Assembly (NCBI GenBank): GCA_009783865.1
Contig: WRCR01000132.1
Coordinates: forward strand, 1 to 9,466
Direction of reading: 5' to 3'
DNA from: Planctomycetaceae bacterium
Lineage (GTDB): Bacteria; Planctomycetota; Planctomycetia; Pirellulales; Thermoguttaceae
DNA: 9,466 nucleotides
The notes beneath the pieces were generated by a model, which did no database searches, was not told the origin of the DNA, and was given only the letters and a program-made list of their open reading frames with translations. Positions 1 to 5,867 of this stretch are shown in pieces; position 1 is the stretch's first letter, and every line of letters begins with the position of its first letter. The position numbers were made by a program, and so were the translations under genes.

Positions 1-1481
1 CGCTCTCCGACAAAACGATAGTTTCCGTCAAACAACGCTAATGCTGCACCGGCAAGCGAAGTGTTGCCGCAGAAACGAACCTTTTCCAATGGAAACATCT
101 TTGGAATAAGACCTACTCGCTGCGCCGCCTCTGCTTTGATATAACTTCCGAAACCGCCAGCGATGTAAAAGGTGTCGATGTCGCTCAATGTTAATCCTTG
201 TCGCTTCAATAACAAAGTGATACCCGACCGAATTGCTCCTGCCGCTAACTGAAATTGCCGGACATCGGACTGCGTTAAAACTATATCCTGCGAAAGAACA
301 TATGCCGGTTTGCCGCCTGAGTTAGCCCAGCGGTCTGAAAACGGCGTATCCTTTTGAACGTTAAACTTGCCCGTTGGGTTAATGAGATTGAAGCGCAGGA
401 GTTCCGAAACGATTTCAATCAAGCCGCTGCCGCAGATGCCGTTGGGCTTTTTGTTGCCGATGGTAGTTAATTTTACTTCGCCGTCTTCGCTGATTTGTAC
501 GCTGCTGATTGCCCCCGGCAGTGCCAAGGTTCCGCAGTTGATTCCGCCGCCTTCAAAACAGGGACCCGCTGCCGTTGCAGCGACAACGATTTTACCGCCG
601 GAGAACAAAGCGAGTTCGCCGTTGGTTCCGATGTCGATTAAAAACGAGGTTTCTTGCTTATCTGCTAATCCGAGTGCAAGCGTACCGGCAATGATGTCGC
701 CGCCGACAAAGCCGCAGAAGAGCGGCATTGTTTCGATTTGAATCGGCGAACTTGCGATTGCCGCCCATCGTATATTCGGAAATTTTTTTATCGGTGCTTC
801 AAACGGAGCATAGCCAAGCGGAGAAGGGTCAATGCCGAGAAACAGATATTCCATAACGGTATTACCTGCAACAGATATTACTTCAAAGTGTTCAATCGGA
901 ATACCGCTTTTTTCGGACAGTTCCGATAGCATACTGCTCACGTCTTCCGAAATGCAATGGTGCAGCGTTTCCAAAGCGGCGGGATTTTCAAGTATCCGCT
1001 GTATTCTGGTGATAACATCCGCGCCGAATTGACGCTGAGAGTTAGCCCGTGAAACAACTCCTAAACGTTTCGGGCGGTCTGCGTTCCCATCGGTCGAATG
1101 AAGTTGATACAATTCGGCGGCAAGCGTTGTTGTACCGATGTCGAGAGCAACGCCGTACTTTGCCTGCCGGTTGACAACGGCGTTGTCAAGAATTGACGCT
1201 GCTAAATTTTTTTCCTGAATGACGAGTTGCCGGACATCGTGCCGTAATGAATTTTCAGGCACAAAAACATCAATGTCGTTTTCGATTTTGTATTGGCAGG
1301 CAGCGATACCTGTTCCATCTTCATTGAAAATAGAGCAAGTACATTTTTTGCAGAGACCTTGTCCGCCACAGTCGTTCCGCAACGGAATGCCGGCTCGCAT
1401 TGCGGCATCGGACAGGAGTGTACCGGCAGGAACATCAACGGTTATATCGGATGGCTGGAAGTGAACGGAACAGTTTGTCAT
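1..1481 (-). CDS. Ferredoxin-ASKHA corrinoid-activation protein (DUF4445/RACE-like), C-terminus beyond window
   Basis: My reverse-strand translation from the ATG at 1481 runs open for 493 codons to the window edge, so the C-terminus is missing. Residues 1-75 form a plant-type 2Fe-2S ferredoxin domain: C38, C44 and C47 in CGGQGLCKKC, with the fourth ligand C62. From residue 109 an ASKHA (actin/Hsp70-like ATPase) domain begins with GVALDIGTTTLA (110-121), followed by NSQRQFGADVITRI (147-160), GNTVMEYLFLGIDP (206-219), LIDIGTNGE (281-289), GICGSGL (348-354) and IAGGFG (440-445). This order is that of RACE proteins, which use ATP to reduce inactivated Co(II) corrinoid proteins of methyltransferase systems back to Co(I) in the cytoplasm. 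No corrinoid protein or methyltransferase lies in view, so its partner is unknown. Family members are usually about 500-650 residues, so little is probably missing. Its start lacks a Shine-Dalgarno site. It diverges from ftsH. Confidence 0.88.
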   Translation of the reverse strand, partial: MTNCSVHFQPSDITVDVPAGTLLSDAAMRAGIPLRNDCGGQGLCKKCTCSIFNEDGTGIAACQYKIENDIDVFVPENSLRHDVRQLVIQEKNLAASILDNAVVNRQAKYGVALDIGTTTLAAELYQLHSTDGNADRPKRLGVVSRANSQRQFGADVITRIQRILENPAALETLHHCISEDVSSMLSELSEKSGIPIEHFEVISVAGNTVMEYLFLGIDPSPLGYAPFEAPIKKFPNIRWAAIASSPIQIETMPLFCGFVGGDIIAGTLALGLADKQETSFLIDIGTNGELALFSGGKIVVAATAAGPCFEGGGINCGTLALPGAISSVQISEDGEVKLTTIGNKKPNGICGSGLIEIVSELLRFNLINPTGKFNVQKDTPFSDRWANSGGKPAYVLSQDIVLTQSDVRQFQLAAGAIRSGITLLLKRQGLTLSDIDTFYIAGGFGSYIKAEAAQRVGLIPKMFPLEKVRFCGNTSLAGAALALFDGNYRFVGE

Positions 1482-1489
1482 GATGCATT

Positions 1490-1517
1490 TTGAAAAACGT
1501 AATTATAATGATATAAT
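1490..1517 (+). promoter_or_regulatory. Predicted sigma70-type promoter of ftsH
   Basis: TTGAAA (1490-1495) and a perfect TATAAT (1512-1517) are spaced by 16 bases. The start would fall near 1524, about 33 bases before the ftsH ATG. A second TATAAT at 1504-1509 is too close to this -35 box to work with it. The spacer is shared with the divergent promoter, so the two polymerases would probably exclude each other. This is a consensus match only. Confidence 0.55.
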
Positions 1518-1529
1518 AGACGAAAACAA
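1502..1529 (-). promoter_or_regulatory. Predicted sigma70-type promoter of the ferredoxin-ASKHA gene
   Basis: Read on the minus strand, TTGTTT (1529-1524) and TATAAT (1507-1502) are separated by 16 bases. Transcription would start near 1495 and give a leader of about 14 bases, consistent with a start codon lacking a ribosome binding site. The -10 box overlaps the region of the opposing ftsH promoter. This is a consensus match only. Confidence 0.5.
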
Positions 1530-1556
1530 TACGTTGTACCTTACCATCCTTTCCTA

Positions 1557-3542
1557 ATGAGTAATCCCGAAAACAACACTGAAAATAATCCTGAAAACAA
1601 AACGGGCGATGTTCCCGAAATGCAGCCGAATGATGAAAAACAGGCGCATTCACCGATACCGCGTCAAATATCTTTCGGCAATCTGTTCTTCTTTTCGCTT
1701 CTTGCGGCGATTATGATTTTCGGGCTGGTTCTTTTCCGCAACGGCGGAAACGATAATACCGGTAAAATCACTTGGGGCGAATTCAATCAAAAGTTGGCGG
1801 AAGATAAAGTATTGGAAGTCAACATCGAAGGAACAACGCTCAAGGGCAAGATGAAACCCGAAAAAGAAGAGAACGTAAGTCCTTCTGCCGAAAAGAGTAA
1901 TAGCAAGGCGAAACCGCTGACGGAGATTCCTTTTATAACCGAGATGCCGCTGCCGGCACTGGCTGATGAAACTCTCAATCGGCAATTACAGGAAAAACTC
2001 GGCAAGAAGTACAGCGCAACGCAGCCGCCGGACTATACGAACACGTTGACGATGATGTCGATGCTGTTTTCGATTGTGATTATTGTTGCAATAATTTATA
2101 TGTTTCGGCGGACACGGGAACAGATTTCCGGCGGTATGATGTCGGGCTTCGGACGCAGTCCGGCAAGACGGTACGAAGGCGGACAGGAAACTACCTTTAA
2201 GAACGTTGCCGGTCTCGACGGCGTGAAAGGCGAACTTGCCGAAATTGTTGATTATCTGAAGGAACCCGAAAAATACCGCAGAATGGGTGCAAGAGTACCG
2301 AAGGGAACACTGTTAATTGGTCCTCCCGGCACAGGAAAAACCTTGCTGGGCAGAGCGATTGCCGGTGAAGCGGGCGTGCCGTTCTTTTCAATCAACGGCA
2401 GTGAGTTTATTCAGATGTTTGCGGGTGTCGGCGCAAGCAGAGTCAGAGACCTTTTCAATACTGCAAAAGAAGCGGCACCGGCAATTCTCTTCATAGACGA
2501 AATTGATGCCGTCGGAAGACATCGCGGTACCGGTATTGGTGCTGGACATGATGAGCGGGAACAAACGCTGAATCAAATCTTGAGCGAAATGGACGGTTTC
2601 ACTCCAAGCGAGTCGGTAATGGTGATGGCGGCAACGAACCGCCCCGATGTTCTTGACCCTGCACTGCTTCGACCGGGCAGATTTGACCGGCATATCACCG
2701 TTGATAGACCGACTGTCAAAGGGCGCGAAGAAATCTTTGCCGTTCACATACAGGGAATTCCGCTTGCGGAAAGCGTTGACTTGCAAGTACTTGCGAGAAA
2801 AACGGTGGGCTTCACCGGTGCGGATATACGGAATCTTGTCAACGAAGCAACGCTTTGGGCGACCCGCAATGGAAGAGAAAAAGTCGAGACAAGCGATTTT
2901 GAATATGCTCATGATAAAATCATAATGGGCTTGAAGCGGGAAGAGTTGATAACGCCGGAAGATCGGAAAAAGATAGCGTATCATGAGGCGGGGCATACAA
3001 TAGTCGGCTGGTTTCAACCGGTTCCGGCACCGGTTCATAAGGTTACGATAGTGCCGCGGGGGCGTTCCCTTGGGGCGACTTACACGCTGCCGGAAGGCGA
3101 CCAAGTCGGATTGACGGCAGAGCAGGCGAAGGCACAACTTTGTTTTGCGATGGGCGGAAGAGCAGCGGAATTGCTGGTGTTTAATGAATTGCCGACGGGT
3201 GTTGAAAACGATTTGAAACAGGCAACAAAGTTAGCGCGGCGAATGGTAATGAGTTGGGGAATGAGCGAAAAACTGGGACCCGTTGCGTTCAGCACTGATG
3301 AGACGCATCCGTTTCTTGGTCGGGAAATCGGTTCGGCAAGAGAGTTCAGTGAAGAGACCGCCCGTTTGATTGATGGAGAGGTTTGCCGATTTTTGCATGA
3401 GGCAGACCGTTTAGCGTATCAGATACTTGAGCAGAAACGGGAGTTGCTTGACAACCTTGCAGCTGCATTGGAAAACGAAGAGGAAATCGACCGAGAAGCA
3501 ATCGAAGCGATTCTAGGTACTTCTCCGTACAAGAAAGAATAA
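1557..3542 (+). CDS. ftsH: ATP-dependent zinc metalloprotease FtsH
   Basis: This 661-residue membrane-anchored AAA+ protease degrades misfolded membrane proteins and short-lived regulators at the inner membrane. A hydrophilic, Asn/Glu-rich cytoplasmic tail (1-41) is followed by a membrane segment (about 42-60), an exported loop (61-160) and a second membrane segment (about 163-182). The ATPase has Walker A GPPGTGKT (255-262), Walker B LFIDEID (311-317), and a second region of homology with AATNRPD (358-364) and arginine fingers R372 and R375. The protease site is HEAGH (476-480), with D552 in TGVENDLKQAT as the likely third zinc ligand. Length is normal for the family. The pore loop reads FIQMFAGVG (284-292) instead of the usual FVEMFVGVG, a mild variant. 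The ATG at 1557 has no Shine-Dalgarno site but follows a good promoter. All catalytic residues are present, so it should be active. Confidence 0.97.
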   Translation: MSNPENNTENNPENKTGDVPEMQPNDEKQAHSPIPRQISFGNLFFFSLLAAIMIFGLVLFRNGGNDNTGKITWGEFNQKLAEDKVLEVNIEGTTLKGKMKPEKEENVSPSAEKSNSKAKPLTEIPFITEMPLPALADETLNRQLQEKLGKKYSATQPPDYTNTLTMMSMLFSIVIIVAIIYMFRRTREQISGGMMSGFGRSPARRYEGGQETTFKNVAGLDGVKGELAEIVDYLKEPEKYRRMGARVPKGTLLIGPPGTGKTLLGRAIAGEAGVPFFSINGSEFIQMFAGVGASRVRDLFNTAKEAAPAILFIDEIDAVGRHRGTGIGAGHDEREQTLNQILSEMDGFTPSESVMVMAATNRPDVLDPALLRPGRFDRHITVDRPTVKGREEIFAVHIQGIPLAESVDLQVLARKTVGFTGADIRNLVNEATLWATRNGREKVETSDFEYAHDKIIMGLKREELITPEDRKKIAYHEAGHTIVGWFQPVPAPVHKVTIVPRGRSLGATYTLPEGDQVGLTAEQAKAQLCFAMGGRAAELLVFNELPTGVENDLKQATKLARRMVMSWGMSEKLGPVAFSTDETHPFLGREIGSAREFSEETARLIDGEVCRFLHEADRLAYQILEQKRELLDNLAAALENEEEIDREAIEAILGTSPYKKE

Positions 3543-3548
3543 CAGAGC

Positions 3549-3573
3549 CGATTTGCGTAAGTAAATCGTTTTC
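3549..3573 (+). terminator. Possible weak intrinsic terminator of ftsH
   Basis: Seven bases after the ftsH stop, CGATTT (3549-3554) pairs with AAATCG (3563-3568) across an 8-base loop and is followed by TTTT. The stem is short and AT-rich, so the call is weak. The stronger hairpin at 3581-3596 just downstream lacks a T-run. Confidence 0.3.
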
Positions 3574-3611
3574 ATGTTGTCGCTGCTTGCGCAGCGGTAA
3601 TGTGGTAGTTT

Positions 3612-3713
3612 TCACTGGTTTTCAACATATTTTACTGCTGTTTCTACGGCATCGTCTTTCCAAAGATACCGGATACTGCCGCCTTCAGCGGACGGTTCTG
3701 CGAACCGCCGTTG
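3612..3713 (-). pseudogene. Fossil of an IS200-like (Y1/REP-associated) transposase C-terminus
   Basis: On the minus strand the reading frame entering from a stop at 3716-3714 encodes about 33 residues that end in YLWKDDAVETAVKYVENQ and then TGA (3614-3612). This resembles the closing segment of IS200-like Y1 transposases, in which a tryptophan and a charged patch precede a helix ending in a YVE-type motif. The HUH and catalytic tyrosine parts are not found upstream, so only the tail remains. The fossil contains the CGGTTC/GAACCG hairpin (3693-3707). The match is from memory of the family and is short, so it is a modest call. Confidence 0.35.
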
Positions 3714-3888
3714 TTATCACGTCACCTTCAAAGTCGTTTGAATCCGAGTTTTTTCGTATCTATTCCATCCCTGAAAGATACGAGTTGTCAAGTGGGGGGT
3801 CTTTTGTGTTTTTTCGTAAAATTTTGTTGTTTCAGGCGTACACCGAGCGGCTCCGAGTCTCTCGGAGTTCACCGGTCAACGCTCTTTT

Positions 3889-4126
3889 TTATCGTTTTGT
3901 CTTTTGCTCTCTATCGTCGATTCGTTCAGTCACAGCATTTTCGAGGCTGCACGACCCAATAAGGTCACACGGCTCACACGCCGCTTGCGCCCCCATCCAT
4001 CCCTTCGTGATAGCGGCCTCTGATTCCAGAGGACACCCAGTGTCAAAGACATCGGCACTGATGATATTTTCCGATTGTCTCGAATATCAAAGGGTCCAAA
4101 TCAGCAACACGTCCAATAAGACGCAT
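3889..4126 (-). pseudogene. Possible broken small Cys-containing ORF, unknown function
   Basis: On the minus strand an ATG at 4126 opens 27 codons (MRLIGRVADLDPLIFETIGK...) ending at TGA 4045-4043. A second frame, open from 4086 to the TAA at 3891-3889, carries 65 codons including DVFDTGCPLESEAAITKGW and CEPCDLIGSC, and ends in a charged Glu/Asp/Arg/Lys tail. A single-base shift near 4060-4075 would join the two into one protein of about 80 residues with balanced, protein-like composition. The four cysteines include CxxC-x6-C, which could bind metal. I do not recognise a family. It may equally be chance coding in a structured region, since the segment encoding CPLESE is also a perfect hairpin (4017-4032). 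Confidence 0.25.
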
Positions 4127-4325
4127 GTCCTACAAATCAATGGAATAGAACGAACCTCTTCGATTTCAAGGAACCGTTACAAAAACGGTTCGACAACAAA
4201 CGTTTCGACTGTTTCAAAAATTATTTTGCCTTTCTTGTTTTTTATGTTATAGTGTCTCGTCCGGTGAAGCGGAGGCGGGCTCTGCTGAGGAGCAGCCTGC
4301 CAAGGAATAACCTGACCAACGAGAA

Positions 4326-5509
4326 TCACGCCCTTGTCTTGCTTCGGCGATTCAAAGGCGTTTTCTCCTTTTTTCGAAAATGATTCTTGTTGCCAATGCC
4401 TTCTAAAACCTCCCTCGACGACCGCAGGTCGTCCTTTTTCTGCGTTGACTTCGGAGGCTCGTAGTGAAATTGATACGTCTTGTCCCAACGCAGGATGTGC
4501 CAAACAATAGTTGCCAGCCGCCGCATCACTGCAACTCTTGCCGTCTTTGCCCCTCGCCGCATTTTGATCTTCTTGTGCCAAATCTTCATCTGAGGACATT
4601 TTCGTACAACATGATTAACCGCAAAATTGAAAACACATCGAGCCATTCGGCTGCCCGCCTTTGTAATCGATCCAAGACGCTGAGTCGCTTCGCCGCTGTT
4701 GCGGCAACCCGGTGTCAAACCGAAATAGTTCGCCAAACTGTCGGGAGTCCTGAATCGTGTAATGTCGACTATCCGTGAAAGTAATGTTATCGCCCTCATC
4801 GCACTGATTCCGGGAACTGACAGGAGACGATACAATGCCGGATGACCTTCGTAATACTTTGCCAGTTGCGATTCGACGGATAGTATTTGTTCGTCGTATT
4901 CCTTCCATAGTTTGAGATGAATGTCAACTTCAATACGATCTGCGATAGGCAAAACAATTTTTTCAAGCCAACACCGGTTTTTTGCGTTCCATAACGCTTT
5001 TGTGAAGGAGCGTCTTGTTCGATGTTATGTTTTCGTAACAATCCGCGAACTTTATTGACAATCTTCGTTCTTTGCGCAATGAAAAATGTTCGCAGGTTAA
5101 CCAGTTGCCGAATCTGAGCGTCAGTCGCTTCGGGAAGATAGATGCGTTGAATTCCATTGGGACGGGCTCCATCGCGTAGACGTTTGCGATTGTTCCAAAG
5201 GAGTTCACAAAGGGCGTTGGCATCGCGCCTGTCCGTTTTTTGCCGTGCCTAGCTGTTGGGCTGAATGACAACGATTTCTTTGCAGCAGCATTGTTTGAGT
5301 TTGGCATAAAGCCAATCGTGAAAACCGCATACTTCGAAAATAGCCATGAAGCCGCGGGTTTTTCCGGCGCGTTTAACAAGCTTGGCGAAAAAATCGTTAA
5401 TGCTGTCATTATCGGTACGAATTTGACCGGTTTGAATGGCATCTCCATTTTCGTTTCGCATATTAATAGTGATTTGGGCCTTGTGAAGGTCGATACCAAG
5501 ATACAACAT
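4326..5509 (-). pseudogene. IS110-family DEDD transposase, broken by an amber codon and a frameshift
   Basis: The ATG at 5509 has a good GGAG site (5519-5516) six bases upstream. The N-terminal RuvC-like domain supplies D7 (YLGIDLHK), E59 (FEVCG), D93 and D96 (KTDRRDA), the four acidic residues of the family. An in-frame TAG (5251-5249) replaces residue 87, just before the last two acids. The frame then stays open through LRTFFIAQRTKIVNKVRGLL to an A6 run (minus strand, 4963-4958). A -1 shift there restores IVLPIADRIEVD and the C-terminal Tnp_20 domain: the helix-hairpin-helix-like LLSVPGISAMRAITLLSRI, then NYFGLTPGCRNSGEATQRLG with a candidate catalytic serine near 4695, ending with TGA at 4326. 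Total length of about 394 codons is normal. With only two lesions and intact catalytic positions, inactivation looks recent. Confidence 0.85.
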
Positions 5510-5700
5510 GATGGTCTCCGTAAGTAAAAGGTTGATGGTAAAATCAATTTTAGTTCACAAAAGACCGTTGTGCATTTCTTAACACGTATCTTTCTGAATA
5601 TCACACAAACAGCGTCATGTAGGCGTTTGCTTTTTTTGCCGATAAGGAATAGCAAGTAATTTCCTTTCCTTTTTCCTTATCAGACCGATGCCATACCCGC
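5510..5700 (-). ncRNA. Candidate IS110 bridge RNA region upstream of the transposase
   Basis: IS110-group elements are known to encode a bridge RNA of roughly 150-250 bases in the non-coding end upstream of the transposase, with a 5' stem-loop and two internal loops that pair with target and donor DNA. Here the 191 bases before the transposase ATG have no credible ORF and contain a perfect 9-bp inverted repeat, GATAAGGAA (5641-5649) with TTCCTTATC (5673-5681). I could not identify the target or donor loops or match them to the element ends, so this rests on position and one stem only. Confidence 0.25.
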
Positions 5701-5701
5701 T

Positions 5702-5850
5702 GGTCAACATATTTTTCACTGCGCTGCGATTTGACATATTTGGGAAAAAATACACGCCGCTCTTGTTAAAAAAGTCCGAAAAGCAAAAGGAAAAAAACTG
5801 AACCGTCCGTGTTAATCATTGATAGTCAAACCATCAAGAGTATCGCAAGT
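5702..5850 (+). pseudogene. Internal fragment of an IS5-type transposase gene
   Basis: On the plus strand the codons around 5738-5795 give IWEKIHAALVKKVRKAKGKK, and after a one-base loss in an A7 run (5791-5797) the next frame gives EPSVLIIDSQTIKS, the block carrying the first catalytic aspartate of IS5-type DDE transposases. Bases 5738-5814 match 9339-9416 with four mismatches and one gap. Weaker similarity extends upstream to about 5702. Neither element end, the N-terminus nor the rest of the DDE domain is present. The fragment lies only about 20 bases from the stop codon of the coiled-coil gene. Confidence 0.7.
5738..5814 (+). repeat. Direct repeat, copy 1 (IS5-type transposase segment)
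   Basis: These 77 bases are about 94% identical, in the same orientation, to 9339-9416. Differences are four substitutions and one base missing from the A-run. The distance between copies is about 3.6 kb. Confidence 0.9.
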
Positions 5851-5867
5851 ATTTGTCTGACAATAGG

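Larger units (their letters stand above)
3543..4325. other. Gene-poor, hairpin-rich region between ftsH and the IS110 element
   Basis: No intact gene is convincing in these 783 bases. Perfect short inverted repeats occur at 3581-3596 (CGCTGC/GCAGCG), 3693-3707 (CGGTTC/GAACCG), 3754-3783 (TCGTATCT/AGATACGA), 3851-3867 (CTCCGAG/CTCGGAG), 4017-4032 (CCTCTG/CAGAGG) and 4171-4191 (GAACCGTT/AACGGTTC). None is followed by a clear T-run, so they are not simple terminators. Two coding fossils are described separately. A 221-codon open frame on the plus strand (3587-4252) is rich in Ser, Phe and Arg, lacks any family signature and is probably not a gene. The region could be debris of mobile elements, a structured RNA, or both. 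Confidence 0.5.
4250..5700 (-). mobile_element. IS110-family insertion sequence, inactivated; ends approximate
   Basis: The element is defined by its broken DEDD transposase gene (4326-5509, minus). IS110 elements lack terminal inverted repeats and often leave no clear target duplication, so the ends cannot be read from this sequence alone. The right end probably lies within the 80 bases after the transposase stop. The left end probably lies near 5700, where a fragment of an IS5-type gene begins. Upstream of the transposase is a gene-free stretch of about 190 bases, as expected for the left non-coding end of the IS110 group. Confidence 0.5.

Noticed and set aside
4171..4200. GGTTCGA resembling a tRNA T-loop
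   Set aside because: It belongs to a GAACCGTT/AACGGTTC hairpin; no acceptor, D or anticodon arms fit around it.
3587..4252. Open plus-strand frame of 221 codons after ftsH
   Set aside because: Ser/Phe/Arg/His-rich composition, no motif or ribosome binding site, and it overlaps hairpins and minus-strand fossils; looks like chance openness.
4963..5655. 230-codon minus-strand frame overlapping the IS110 transposase
   Set aside because: It is out of frame with the recognisable DEDD domain and the KTDRRDA block; a shadow.
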